NCBI GenBank assembly: GCA_033439295.1
Contig: JAVTLE010000023.1
Coordinates: 2,206,530 to 2,270,529, forward strand
DNA: 64,000 bases
Reading direction: 5' to 3'
Source of the DNA: Deuterostichococcus epilithicus
Taxonomy: Eukaryota > Chlorophyta > Trebouxiophyceae > Prasiolales > Stichococcaceae
The number at the start of each line of letters is the position of its first letter. Positions within the stretch are counted from its first letter, which is position 1. Positions 33,201 through 45,012 of this stretch are shown here, piece by piece. The translations under genes were made by a program, and so were the position numbers. A model generated the notes under the pieces. It saw only the letters and a program-made list of their open reading frames with translations. It was not told where the DNA came from and did no database searches.

Positions 33201-36032
33201 CGTAGTCGGAAACCTGAAGTCCGAGCTTGCCAGGGTTGTCATCAGCCATGCGTTGGGTTGAGCAAGGTTTGAAACATACTATATCCTGCCCCCCTTTGCA
33301 GGCGCTGGCGACGCTGGCAGAGCGCACAGAGGGCGACGTGCGGTGCTGCCTCAACACGCTGCAGTTCCTGGGGCGGCAGAAGGGCGCCGTGCGTGCCGCC
33401 GACGTGGCCACCGCCTGCGCCGGGCACAAAGACATCGCCACCTCCGCCTTCTCCGTCTGGCTGCAGCTCTTCTGGCAGCGGGTGAGGCCCAGCTGCTATG
33501 CCGCCACTTGTGGAAACCCTGATTGACTCGAGTCAGATACACTCGGTCATGCAATCACTCAGCAGGTTTTTCACTGGAGAGCTGCACTTGCACGCGCGTG
33601 CATGCCCACACTCCAGACTTGCTGTCACCTGCCTGCCGGCAGTTGGTCGCCTGTCCGCACCACATGCCGCCAGATCGGCCAACGGACATGCTGTGCGGGG
33701 GTGACAGGGCCACAAGGTGGCGCGGGCGGAGGGCGCGAGGGCGCGCACCGATCGCCTGCTGGGCTTGCTGTCGGACTTTGGCGAGCACGAGCTCATCATG
33801 GCCGGCTGCCACGAAAACGTGCTGGGCATGCGGTTCCGGGACGCCGCCATGGTGCGTCCTTGGTCCGCGGCCAAGGCGCTCACCCGAAAAGCTGACAGAT
33901 GCGTTCACCAGCTCGCCAACCCGCGTGCTCGGCACTCTGCGCTGCGCAATCGTTGACGGTTGCAGCCAGGACCACAGTGCGTGTTGCTGTTGTGCGAGGG
34001 GCTGCGTCACTGGCTTCTCACTGCTCGCTCACTGTTTCGCCGCAGGTGAAGACGTCGGGCATGATCCGGGCCATGGGGGATGCGGACATGCTGCATGCCG
34101 CCATGCGCCGCACCGGCGACTTCAGCCTGCTCAAGTTTCTGCCGGCCGCCACGCTGTCCGTGACCAGCGTCGCCGCCGGCCCTGAGCGGTGCGCCGTTTG
34201 CTCCTCGAAACCTGTCGCTCCTCCATCACTGCGCCGCTCCTCTCGGAACCGAACACAGCAGCACACCGCTGCATGCAAGCCTCGGCTGCAGGCAGGTTTT
34301 TCCAGGTAGTGTCTCGAGGTTTGCTTAGAGTGCTTGGACACCGCAATCGGCATTGGTGCGCCTCTGCTGGGAGTCGTTCAGGAGCAGGCCGTCTCCACCC
34401 GCCGCCGCGCAGGGTGCAGCTGCAGTGGCCCAAGGCGCTGGGCGAGGCGCGCCGCAGCCAGGCGGCCAGCCAGGCGCTGCTGCAGGCGTGGGTCCACGAC
34501 ACTGCCGCGCACGTGCTGGCCTCCCTCACCGTGCACACCGCCGCGCAGGTTTCGCGACTGCCCTCGTCCCTGCTTTGCGACCAGCTGGATGCTCCTCCTG
34601 AACGCATTCGTGGCGTCTGCCCCGCTGCTCCATCCGCACACTATGCCGCACCGTGCCGATCACACCAGTGACAGCTCCGTTCATACTGGGCTGGGTGGCT
34701 GGCGGCCTGAGAAACACCGCATTTGCCGTCTCGCAGACCATCCTGCCGGCGCTGATGCACCTGTTGGTGCCGGCGCTGCGGCCGGTGGCAGCGCACCTGC
34801 AGAGCGCGGATGAGCGCCAGGACCTGGCCTCCCTCGTGGACACCATGCTCGCCTACAACCTGCGCTATGAGGCCGGCGGTGGCGGTGCCACCTCGGCGGT
34901 CGGAGCCGGCGCCGCCGCCGCGACGCCGCTGCAGCCCGCTGTCGACAAGCTGTGTGTCTACCAGGTGCGAGGCCTGACGACTTGGTCGCTTTGCGCATGC
35001 ATGTTGGCACGCTGCCTCGTTGAGCAGAGACAGCTGACGACTTGGAACTGGCGGCAGTGCCAGCTCGAGACGCGGCGCCGTCTCACTGCAGTTGGGAGAT
35101 GCAATTGCAGCATGTGGTGCTGACACTCATCGGTGACTTGGCAGGGGGTGCCGCCGACGACGAGGCAGCTGTCCGCGGCGCAGCAGCAGGTCATTGTGGC
35201 CGCGCTGCAGTCCGAGGTCATCCGCCGCCGCATGGCGGTACGCTTTCAACCATTCCTCATCGGCTGGCGACCATGCATGCGACTTCGCGCCCTGCGCAAT
35301 TTGTGCGATGCAGCTCAAGCATCAGTCGTGCTACATAGCGGCACCGCTGGATGTGTTTCAGTTGCTGGATTATTGACGCCCTCAACATCAGACACTACCT
35401 ATGACGTCTACAATATCTATACATCGCAGGCGCAGGGCATGGAGGTGGACTCGCCACCTGCGCCGGGCTCAAAGGCAGACGGCGGGCCGCGGCAGCCTGC
35501 GGCCAGGCCCAGCGGCGTGCTGCCGCTGACGGTGGCACAGCGTGCCAAGCTGACGCTGAACTCGGGTGCGTGCCCGCATGCTGGCCAGGTCGATTCCGGT
35601 GTTCCAGCTGCACCTGCGTCATGCAGCCCGGATGCCGACTGCTCCCTGGCCATCTGCAGACAGGATTGCTGCACAACAGGCAGCCGCCTGATGCTGAGAG
35701 GCACTCACACCGACGCAGGCAACATGCCGGGCAAGGCGCGCAGGACCAACTGGCTGGAGAAGCTGAGGGCCAAGAAGGGGCACGTGGGCGCCATCAAGCC
35801 CAAGCTGGGCGCAGACGGCGGTGCGCCTTTGTAACATGCGTTGCTGCATTGGCACAGGCAGTGTTCAGCGCAGGCTGCAGAGAACGCAGGAAAGCATTTG
35901 AAGGGTGGCTGTTGCACTGCAGAACCCACTAAGCCGGCGGCGACGGTGCTCTTCAAGTTCAACGAGGGGTACACAAACGCTGTCAAGCGCCCGGTGCTGA
36001 TGGCGGAGCTGCTTGGCGGCGGGTGTGCATGA
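30288..36032 (+). CDS. CTF18: CTF18 alternative clamp loader subunit
   Basis: A gene of about 18 exons. It starts [16 protein letters not shown], then [19 protein letters not shown]. An acidic, Ala-rich N-terminal region (30640-31480) follows, then [19 protein letters not shown], the RFC-box signature. Walker A is split by an intron: MSGPPG (to about 31838) and [20 protein letters not shown] (from 32125), followed by EINASDDRS, and Walker B IIVDEVDG (32285-32310). Then come [39 protein letters not shown], and [17 protein letters not shown], which is sensor-2-like. The C-terminal region ends with [14 protein letters not shown] and [17 protein letters not shown], matching the conserved tail that binds DCC1/CTF8. 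CTF18-RFC loads PCNA on the leading strand and supports sister-chromatid cohesion. Confidence 0.93.
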
Positions 36033-36595
36033 CCTTGGCTGCAGCCTCTCGATGTTTAGCTGTCGAAAAGTGCGGATCCGAAAGGAACAGACCAGTTGTT
36101 TGATAGTCAAGTGCTCGAGGGGGCGCAGACACTTGTGGAAAGTGTCGAATGCTTTTTGTACCAACGAATGACTGGCAAGCAGAGCTAGGGATCTCGTGCC
36201 AGATGCTTCAGGGTAATCGGCGGCGACAATGCTGTGCTGACAGGCTAGGTATTAGCCCTAAAGCGGACTGCCTGGCAGCTAAATGGGCATGCTCCAACGA
36301 CGTGCTCTTTACAGATACCATCCAATTCTTCTCGTGGTGTACAACGAATCTTGCTTGCCACTGCAAGTAAATGAACCCTGCTTGCAGAAACGAACAACAC
36401 AACTGTGCGAGCGGGACCAACCTCGGCGCGCAAGCGCTCACGGCATGCTTATGGCGATGTTATGCCGATGATCAGCCGCGCGGCGCTGCCCCCAGCGACC
36501 AGGCCGAGCCAGCCCGCACCCACATCAGGTTTTGGTGTGGTGCAACTTCTTTTTATTCCTCTGCCGGTCGTGACGATGACCAGCCAGGGTGCTGC
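36033..36595. other. Convergent 3' region of CTF18 and PsaF
   Basis: This is a tail-to-tail gap of 563 bp. TTACA at 36309-36313 could be the PsaF poly(A) signal, 283 nt past its stop. No exon is supported. Confidence 0.4.
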
Positions 36596-37984
36596 TCAGC
36601 GCGGGGACACGGTGATCTTGGAGTCAGACTCCAGGAGGGTGCCGTTGCGCAGCTCGGCGATGGCCTTGGCGGGCCAGCCGAAGCCGCCCAGGCACACCTT
36701 GGCGGCCAGCGGCACGTCAATGATGATCTCCTTGTCGCGCGGCTTGGACTCGGAGCGCACGCGGATGAGGTACTCCCGGCCGACGTAGCCGATCCAGCCC
36801 GCGACATACAGGAAGCCGAAGGTCGGGATCTGCGGCGGCACGGTGATGGGCGCATATGCGATGGCAACGGAAACTGTTGGGGGAAGTGAGTCCTGCACGT
36901 CCCGCCACCTGCCTCACCCACGACAGCTTCGCCGGGCATTTCGAGTCGTAGATAGCCAGAAAATGTATGTAAAGCGCAACTTGATGACTGACGTGTGAGT
37001 GGCAGCCAAGGCAGAGAGGCCGGTGCAAAAGGTGGCTGAGGAACTCACGAAGACCTCGCCGGCGTGACCGTAGCGCAGCGCCAGCCCGGGGTCGGCGATC
37101 AGGTGCGGCAGGCCGTCAGTGCCGCACAGCAGACCAGAGCCGGCGTAGTTGGCAAACCGCTTCTCTGTGCGCTGCTTGGTGGCCTGCAGTGCCAGCGCTG
37201 GCGCCGAGCCCTGCTCGTACTGCGAGCACCAGGCACAAGCGGGGCGTCAATGCAAGGTCCAAGTGCTGCGGCTGAAGGTTGGGCACATTTTGAAAGCATC
37301 GCTGGCTAGCTCACCCCACAACCAGCCAGTCTGGGCTGGTGCTCCGTCCAGATGCTGTGGCGTTCAACAAAAGGCAAGACGGGTAAATTTACACGCATCG
37401 TTGCCATGCGGATGCCCCGTGCTGTTGATCAGGCAAGGTGAGCTGACTGCAAGCTCACCAGCTTCAGGCGCTTGTCGAGCGCCTTCAGCTCGTTCTTCTG
37501 CCGCTTGGCGAACTGCTTGCTCTCCGAGCAGGGGGTGAGGCCCGACACGTCGGCCTGCGCTGCGTCCACCTGACCCAGTGTCACGGCTGCTGCCAGGGCT
37601 GCGGCTGCGAGGGTGGTCGCCAGGGCTGGGCGCTCCTGCTGGGCGCTGCAGACCGTCCGGCGCGCCACGCGGGGCGCCAGGCGGGCTGGCTGTGCTGTCA
37701 CTGGCTTGCCCCGCAGCGCCTCCTGCGGCAGCGGAGTCAACAGCGTTGAGATGCGCAGAGGAGGGTAAAGCCGGTGCAGCGATGCAGTCCTCAGGGCCAG
37801 GCTGCAGCGGCCACGGATGCAGCAGTGCAATAAGCTCCGGGCTCGATGGCAGCAGGCGGCTATAAGTGCGGCGACTGATTTCCGCAGGCCCGGGCGGCCG
37901 GAAGACCGGTTCAATCTACCTAGCGCAGCCGTGTCCCACCTTGTTGCCGGCGAGCACGCGCGTCGCGTTCATGACTGCCGCCAT
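36596..37984 (-). CDS. PSAF: Photosystem I reaction centre subunit III, PsaF
   Basis: Four exons. Exon 1 (ATG at 37984) encodes [15 protein letters not shown], followed by a second leader exon rich in Ala, Arg and Gln. That leader ends with a hydrophobic Ala/Leu/Val stretch and the processing-like AQA before DVSGLTPC. This is the two-part chloroplast and thylakoid-lumen targeting peptide of PsaF. The mature part has [20 protein letters not shown], the lysine-rich helix that docks plastocyanin or cytochrome c6 in green algae and plants. Then come [20 protein letters not shown], a transmembrane segment ([18 protein letters not shown]) and [12 protein letters not shown]. The gene ends SKITVSPR. 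Encoded in the nucleus and acting in the thylakoid. Length and motif order are normal. Confidence 0.96.
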
Positions 37985-38798
37985 GGTGCTAACAGGAACT
38001 GATGAGGCTGCGCGGGCGGAGAGAGTGCGCGGGTGCCGCGATGCAGCGCGAACGGGGAGCCCTTATCCTGCAGATTCGGACTGTTGCCCTTTTCCACACC
38101 CCCTGCGATCAAGAATCTGGGTATCGTTGTAGGGTTTGGCTCGGTTGTACGCTGTGCGCCGTACATGGTGGTTGGCTCGGTGGCCTGCAGTGCGCGCAGC
38201 CAAAGTCGGCGGGTGCACGGGATCCTTCTGCTTCAAGCAAATGCACACGGCATTTATGTAACAGGCTCAGCGAAGTATGAGCAAGTAGTAGGAGATTGAT
38301 ACCTAGTCGTGCTGAAATGGCGTAGCTGCGGCGGCAAGTGGCGGCACGCTGCAGTGAAGTCACGTCAAGCCACACACGTTCATCGTAGTGAAGTCAAGCC
38401 GCTGGGCCGATTGTCCAAGCAGGGTCGCTAAGCGCGCAACAGCTGTTATGCGGACCACTGACCATGAGCAGTGGCTTTGTTATTTGGCGTCAAGGGCAGT
38501 GGCGTTCGGGGCAACACGCATGACCTGCTGGCGTGCGCTGAGTCTTTGATAATGATGCAGAAGAAGGACCAGTGGCGGCGAAGGCCGTTGGTACGCCTGC
38601 ATATCTTACGGGGGGCAGGCTTGGAAGGTCCAAAGCCCAACCCGCCTCCGATTTTAGGGGCTAAACTCTCCTGAGGCATCATCCCAGAAGCCGTTTGCTC
38701 CACTGTGCGACCACCCCTGGAAACACATCCAGCTGCAGTTCTAGAGCAGATTAACCACACAATTTTCTCTCCTAGCGGCTCTAGCAGTTCAGAAGCGC
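37985..38798. other. PsaF upstream region
   Basis: This 0.81 kb region lies between the PsaF start and the stop of the 2-oxoglutarate dehydrogenase E2 gene, both on the minus strand. It must hold the PsaF promoter. No exon is supported, and no clear TATA box was assigned. Confidence 0.35.
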
Positions 38799-41145
38799 TC
38801 AGACGCCGAGCAGCATGCGCCGCGGGTCCTCGATGACCTCCTTCAGCCGCTTCAGGAATGTGACCGCCTGCAGAAAGACATGAAACTTCCATGGTCAGCG
38901 GGTCTGCGCTTGGCTAATGATGGTGTGTGGATGCCAGATGCGCAGTATGGAGGCATCATGTCGTGCACCGCCGGTAGAGCTGCCCACCTCGCGGCCGTCG
39001 ATGAGGCGGTGGTCGTACGTGAGCGCCACATTCATGATGGGGCGCGGCAGGATCTCCTTGCCGACCACGGTGGCGCGCTGCGTGATGGCGTGCATGCCGA
39101 GGATGGCCGACTGCGGCGGGTTGATGATGGGTGTGGACAGCATGCTGCCGTACACGCCGCCATTGGAGATGGTGAAGGTGCCGCCCGCCATGTCGTCGAT
39201 CGAGATGGTGCCATCCCTCGCCTTTTTGCCCAGCGCCGCGATGGCCTGCGGTGCGACAGGGTTGCCAGCCAGGTCAGGCGACAGCAGAGTCGAAGTGTCA
39301 GTATCAGCCTGCGCAGTAGCTTTTGACTGCCAGTTCAGCGTCACTGAACAGGGGAATGTAGGGTTTGCTGTCGGTGATCTGGCTGCTGTCCTGCTCTTGT
39401 CATGGATGCAGGAAGCCGCGGCATGTCATGTTGATGCGACACAGCGCCGCGCATTCGAGGAGGGCCCTGGCTGCGCCACCCTCTTCAGAGGGGCGCACCC
39501 GCTCGACGCCGGCAAAGTCCAGCTTGTCGGCGTCGCGCAGCACAGGCACGACCAGGCCCTTTGGCGTCGCCACCGCGATGCTGATGTCGCAGTAGTCGCG
39601 GTAGATGATGTCGGTGCCGTCGATGACGCCATTGACCGCGGGGATGGCCAGCAGCGCCTCCGCGCTGGCCTTGACGAACGCCGACATGAAGCCCAGCTTG
39701 ACGCCGTGCTTCTCCAGGAATGCGTCCTGCGATGGTTGTGCAGGGATCAGGGTGAGATTGCAGCTTGTGAGCTTGTTCTGCCATATTCTGCACAAGGGCA
39801 CACAGTCCTCCGTAGGGTTCGGCAGTGGACAGCGGTGTCCTTTTACAGGAAGATGAGGCAAGCGTCATTCTGCTTGAAGTTCTTGACAAATCTGTGGTGT
39901 AGAATGCAGCAGCTTGCATCCAGCAGGAACAGCATGCTGCAACATCGGTGCGCGGGTTGCAGGATGCAAGGGCGGGCGTCACCTTGTAGTCTGACCGCAG
40001 CTGCATGAGGCCGGTCATGTCGACCTCGTTGAATGTGCTGAGCATGGCGTACGTGTTCTGCGCGCCCTTCAGGCGGTCCGCCACACGCATCCGCAGCCGC
40101 GTCATCTTCACCCGCCTGTCCAGGCACACACGCCATGGGTGGGCCCCGGCTGCCAACGACTTTGCGGTTTGAAGAACGAGTATGAGAACAACATACACGT
40201 TCTGACATGCCGCAGCGCAGCTCACGGATGGCAGCCGCGGCATATGGCTGGCTCAGGCACAAGATGATCCCAAACATGTGCACGACCATGCAGCAGCCCA
40301 CCTTTCTGGCCGGTCTGCACGGCCGCCCTGCGAACTGCCTGTTGTCTGCAGTTGCAACGAGTGGGCATGTCAGTGAGTGTTGCAACATCAACGCATGTAT
40401 TGGACAGACAGCCCAGTTTCAGACGGTCACCATCCTGAGGTGGGGGCAACCCACCTCGCCCTTGGGCGGAGCAGGCACCTCCTTAGGCGCCGTCGCCGGC
40501 TTTGACTTTTCTGCGGGCGGCGGCTTGGCTGCCTCCTTCGGCTGCGACTCGGCTTTCTTCTCCTCCGGAGGCGGCGGCGCCGCCTCCTCCTTGGGCGCTT
40601 CGTGCTCGCCGCCGCCGCCGGACTCCTTGCCGCCCGTCGCGCCGACGTCGACGACGAAGCAATCCTGGCCCACGGACACGGTGTCGTCGTCGTTGATGAG
40701 CACCTTGCTCACCACGCCGGGCTGCGCCTCCGTGTACCTCATGTCGATGGTGACCTTGTCGGTCTCGATCTGAGCTAGTACGTCGCCATCCTTGACGGCA
40801 TCACCTGCAAATTTCGGAGCCCAACCAGAAGCTGCGATATGGTTCCGGCTCGGCGTTTGCAGACGGCTTGCAAGTAGAGGTAGACTGCTGCTCAAAAAAC
40901 AACACCATTTGATACGGCGCTGAAGGAGCCGGAGGCAGCAGGGCACCTGGCTGCTTCTGAATCCCCGCAATTGTACCCTCTGTAATTGAGTCTCCCATGC
41001 TTGGGCATGAGATGGTGACATCCTGCCACAGCGGCCTGGCCGTTTGCAGGCACCGGTGTTGCAGTGAGAAGGGCAGCGCAGCGGCTGCCGGTCCGCAGAA
41101 CCTGCGCACAGGCGGTGGAAGTAAGATTTCCACTGCTTGTGCCAT
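38799..41145 (-). CDS. Dihydrolipoyl succinyltransferase (OGDC E2), mitochondrial
   Basis: A gene of about eight exons. Exon 1 (ATG at 41145) starts [20 protein letters not shown], an Arg-rich mitochondrial-type presequence. It continues [20 protein letters not shown], the start of a single lipoyl domain. The lipoylated lysine is in ETDKVTIDM (about 40750-40775). A Pro/Lys/Glu-rich linker follows (40440-40620). The catalytic domain includes [46 protein letters not shown] and the active-site [10 protein letters not shown] near 39000. It ends [20 protein letters not shown] with TGA at 38799. One lipoyl domain, TFNEVDM and no obvious E1/E3-binding domain fit the succinyl form and argue against the acetyl (PDC) form. 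The enzyme transfers succinyl groups to CoA in the TCA cycle. Confidence 0.92.
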
Positions 41146-42038
41146 GCAAGATCACCTCGCATGTGCTGGATGTGACGCTAGCAGCTCAAGTGACGCACCG
41201 AGCTGGATCCGCTGGCCCCGTTGCCGCTCCTGCAGGTATGGATGAGACCTAAGTTTTCGGATGTGCCTGTACTTCCGAAATTCACCGCAGCTATGCGTCA
41301 GCTGATACACAAACAAGCACACTATAGCGTAGGTTACCAGCGGAAAAGTGCGAGCTGCCGAAAACTGTCGAGTTCCTCGAGCCGATGTCCTGTTTCGCAG
41401 TAATGCGTGAGTCAGCCAGATGAGATCATTGATCGCTGTAAGGCGAGCTGCTGGTGACGATGCAAGTAGTTCGCACCTGCAGGCGTAACGTCAAACGTGC
41501 CAAGCGCAGGCACTGGCGACGCGACATGGTTCTTCAATCAACGGTCCGACACCAAACTTGGGCAGTCGCGAGAGCCTACGCAGACGGGCACATTGCGGCA
41601 GTAGTACTTGCGGCAATGTTGCTGCTAAAATCACTAGAATCTCCCGAGAACCACAGACAACTGTGGGAGTGCACAAAATTACTATATTATTGGTCCAGCC
41701 TGGCCTGCCGTAAAACCCTCTCAACAGCCTGAACCCTGCACTAAATGTACGGCTGTACGAGACACTGCTCAGAGGCAGAATTTGAAACAGGTTTGAAACC
41801 TCAAGTCTGTTGCTGGTTACTTCCAAGCGGAAGTCACGACTTCGAGCCTAGGAGACTTTCTGCATAGCCGAAGAAATTGACTCGGTGCCTGCACACCGTT
41901 GCGCTTTGCGCAGCTCGAACCGGCGGTTGCACAACATTCAGTCTGTCGCTTTTCAGAGCCAGCTGGCATCCAAGCCGTGCGACCCCTGATCGAACCCCTG
42001 CGGCTATTGTTCCTAGGCCTATTACAGTCAGCCACAAC
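41146..42038. promoter_or_regulatory. Divergent promoter region, E2 and dUTPase
   Basis: This 0.89 kb region lies between two head-to-head start codons. It holds both 5' flanks. I see no coding exon with conserved sequence, though short open frames exist on both strands. Confidence 0.35.
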
Positions 42039-42910
42039 ATGAGCCACGTTCTCGCAGCCAGCGGCCAGGAGAACCTAAGTCTCAGCGAGCCCGCACACAA
42101 GATGCAGAAAGTTGGTCTGGCTGCCAAGGCTGCGCAGGCCGCGCCGGCGCTGCTAGTCAAGCGCCTTTCAGAGCACGCGGTCCTTCCCAAGCGCGGCTCC
42201 TCCGGTGCCGCCGGCTATGATCTCGCCAGGTGCCTGCGTCAACTCACTGCTGACGCACTACGAGTGCGAACATGGCGCATTCCGTGCCTCCCTCGGCCCG
42301 CCACTATGCCCTGAACATGCGTCATGGGCTTTCCCATCTCAACAAACTGACAGCTGGACGTGTCTTGCGGTCCATGCAGCGCCGTCGACTGCACAATCCC
42401 GGCGCGGGGGCGTGCCATCGTCAGCACGGACCTGTCAATTGCCATCCCCACTGGCACCTACGCTCGCGTGGCGCCGCGCTCGGGCCTGGCCGTGAAGCAC
42501 TTTATCGACACCGGCGCTGGCGTCGTGGACGAGGACTACCGCGGCACCGTGGGAGTGGTGCTGTTCAACCATGCCGAGTCCGACTACCAGGGTGCGGCTT
42601 TGAGACGCCTTCTGGCGTGGCGGATGAATTGTCAGCAAAAATTGCCTGCAATTCCTTGGCAAGAACCGCTTCCAGCTTGTAAGAGTCGGTTGGGCAGACG
42701 GCCGCTCTGATGCCTAGCAGGTGAGCTCCGTAGAGAATGCAGCCAGCACTGATGCCCTGTGCTGCTGCAGTGAAGCGCGGCGACCGCATCGCGCAGCTGA
42801 TTCTGGAGCGCATCATGACGCCAGAGGTGGTGGAGGTGGACGATCTGGAGGCCACTGTCCGTGGCGCTGGCGGCTTTGGCTCCACTGGCGTTGGCTCGCT
42901 GGGCGGCTGA
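42039..42910 (+). CDS. DUT: Deoxyuridine 5'-triphosphate nucleotidohydrolase
   Basis: Three exons: 42039-42229, 42380-42591 and 42771-42910. All five trimeric dUTPase motifs are present. Motif 1 is [11 protein letters not shown]; motif 2 is [11 protein letters not shown]; motif 3 is [18 protein letters not shown], with the catalytic Asp. Motif 4 is [10 protein letters not shown], and motif 5 is [12 protein letters not shown] at the C-terminal arm. The enzyme hydrolyses dUTP to dUMP and pyrophosphate, keeping uracil out of DNA and feeding dTMP synthesis. The N-terminal ~45 residues ([20 protein letters not shown]) are not conserved and are not clearly an organelle leader. Length (~180 residues) fits. 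Confidence 0.95.
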
Positions 42911-43124
42911 CACACTTTGCTGAACTGATATACATCAGAGAGGGGTATTCGCCAAGCATCGGCCGATGTGTCCCTGCAAAGTGCTTGCATGGACAACGTG
43001 GTCGAATTGATTGATGGTGTTGCTAAGGACACGTGCCCTCCGCAAGCTGCAGTGTACCCCTTACGCATCGACACTAACCCTCGAGTTGCGCACACTCCAA
43101 ACGTTCCGACCGAACCCTCACAGC

Positions 43125-44328
43125 TCATTCGTGCACCCCGAGCGTCTGCTGCACCGCCCTGCGATGGAGGTCGAACACTGCGCCGCATGCCCCCTGACAC
43201 GCTTGGAGCGCACCGAAGTACTCTGTGGGACTCGTCCTGCCATCCAGCTGCGAGCTGATCAGACCCAGTGGCTGCTCTGCCTCTGTTTCCTGTGATGGCT
43301 GCGACGCAAATGCCGCCGTGAGGAGCGCGGCAGCGGCCTGCATGGCAAACGTGGTATCAAGGACTTGGCGTTGCAGTGGCGCCCAGATGCACAGCAGCCA
43401 GCTTGACACGCAGTCCACTCGCCTGCTCTGCCGCTGCACTGGGATGCAGCTGTATCTGGCCCTTGTCGCTGATGGCACACACCACTGCCGCTGCATGTGG
43501 GAAAGCACGTGCGTGTGAGTTCCCACAGAGTATATGTCTCAGGGTTAGGCCTCATGTTGCTGTATGAGGGCCTGAGATGACCTGCACTCGACCCGTGCCC
43601 CAAGTCTAGGCTGCTTACCGAATGGGCACAGCAGCGGAATGCCAGCATCCATGAGGACGGCACACGTTGCATTCAGGGCGCAAGCCAGCACGCCGCCATC
43701 GTCGCTGACCACCTGTGCAAGTCACAGTCACGGGTGCTTACAAGAGTACATGCATGTACAACAGGCATCACATGGCGCCGGTGTACGCTGTCACATCCAA
43801 TGGTGTTTTGTACCCAATCAAACCAGGCCCCTACCTGCAGGACGATGGAGATCGTGCTCTGCGGCAACGACGACAGGATGGCGCATGCTTCCAAGGTCTG
43901 CCGGACAATTGTCTCCTGTAGCCGCTCCAAATTGCCTGCATGAACGCACACAGATGCAGTCCCTCAGCTGCATGGACGTATGAGGCTCTCACTCATGAGG
44001 GCTAGGCATCAAGCTGCATGCTTCTCCGAGCACCTCATAACTCACCGGGGAGGTTGAATCGCGGCCGCACAGTGACCTCCACCACCGCACGATCCGCCTG
44101 CGCCTTGCGCTGCAGTGCCGGCTGCGGGCCATGCAGGGCGGCCAACACCTCTGTGTCGCCCTGCTTCCAGCGCACCGACCCGCTCGCTCGCGTCAGCAGT
44201 CCCTTCTCGCAGACCAGCTGCCTGTGGGGTGACACGTACAAGGTCGATTTGAAACATTGCTAGTGTTGAAGCTCTTCCGCACGGCGACCGCATGCCGCTG
44301 TGCTCGTGCATCACCTGTCTGTGCTCAT
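43125..44328 (-). CDS. RRP46: Exosome core subunit RRP46-like (RNase PH fold)
   Basis: Six exons. Exon 1 (ATG at 44328) is MSTDR, followed by QLVCEKGLLTRASGSVRWKQ and GDTEVLAALHGP (44045-44222). Then come NLERLQETIVRQTLEACAIL, VVSDDGGVLACALNATCAVL with MDAGIPLLCPF, and AVVCAISDKGQIQLHPSAAE. The final exon (43125-43337) starts AAAALLTAAF. The order and the SVRWKQGDT and SDDGG...NATCAxLxDAGIP segments match EXOSC5/RRP46, a non-catalytic ring subunit of the RNA exosome. The exon ending at 43423 joins the final exon only if the donor at 43421-43422 is GC (CAG|GCGAGT), giving an 85-nt GC-AG intron. The frame stays open upstream of the ATG, so a longer N terminus is possible. Confidence 0.85.
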
Positions 44329-45012
44329 GGCGCGACGGTGGTCTGGGGCAGCCTCCTCAAACTGCAAGCAGCCTTCTGTTGGGTTCAGGTTTGCACGCTC
44401 CAGCTCGCGAAAACTCTGCGTTGAGCCTGCAGTCGATGTCGGTAACTGAAGCCACGCACTTGCGGCACTGCTGCCTTGGCGCTGAGCTGCTGCTTTGGAC
44501 TTCAAGCTCGATTCAGCAAGCGTAGCATTGGCAAAGCCCAGAGATTCGTGGTCCAGTGGGGTGCAAGTATGTGGACTTGATTGGAGGGTTTTGATCGGAA
44601 TTGGTTGGAGTCCCTTATAGGCCAAAGGAGGATGCTCAAGTCGTGCGGGGGCGCATGCTGTTTGTTGTCACAAAGAACCGAGCGCCGGCCCTGTCCTTTG
44701 TTGCTTTCTTTTCAAAGGGGAGCGGGGCATCTGTTTTGTTATCAAAAATAACCGGCCCTATCCTTTCTCGCTTTCTTTTATTATTAAAAGGAAAGCACAA
44801 AAGTATAGGGGGCACGGGCTCGGTTTCTTTTGACAACAAAACGGCAGGCGCCCTCTCAACAGTAATTCACGCTCATGAGCGTGCTGCTGCCCATCATGCT
44901 GCACTCTCGTCTTGGCAATCCCGAAGTGACTTCAAATGAATCCTCCACTCCCTTCCTCCCCTCCTGCAATCCCGTGGCGCTGCCACCGCCACAACATGCA
45001 AAGGCGCTGGCA
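44329..45012. other. Intergenic between RRP46 and cyclin H
   Basis: This region contains the RRP46 upstream flank (an open frame continues to about 44625 without support) and a foldback element at 44649-44853. There is no other feature. Confidence 0.4.
44649..44853. mobile_element. Foldback / MITE-like element
   Basis: About 205 bp bounded by ~35-bp imperfect inverted arms. The left arm runs 44649-44683 (GGGCGCATGCTGTTTGTTGT onward) and the right arm is its near-complement at 44819-44853. The inside holds a repeated motif (GGCCCTRTCCTTT...GCTTTCTTTT at about 44687 and 44755) and a smaller hairpin around CTTTTATTATTAAAAG. It is AT-richer than its surroundings and has no open frame of note. 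The shape fits a non-autonomous element; no target-site duplication was firmly identified. Confidence 0.55.

Noticed and set aside
44311-44625. N-terminal extension of RRP46
   Set aside because: The frame is open, but its content is not conserved and ATG at 44328 gives a complete RNase PH-fold start; kept only as a possibility.
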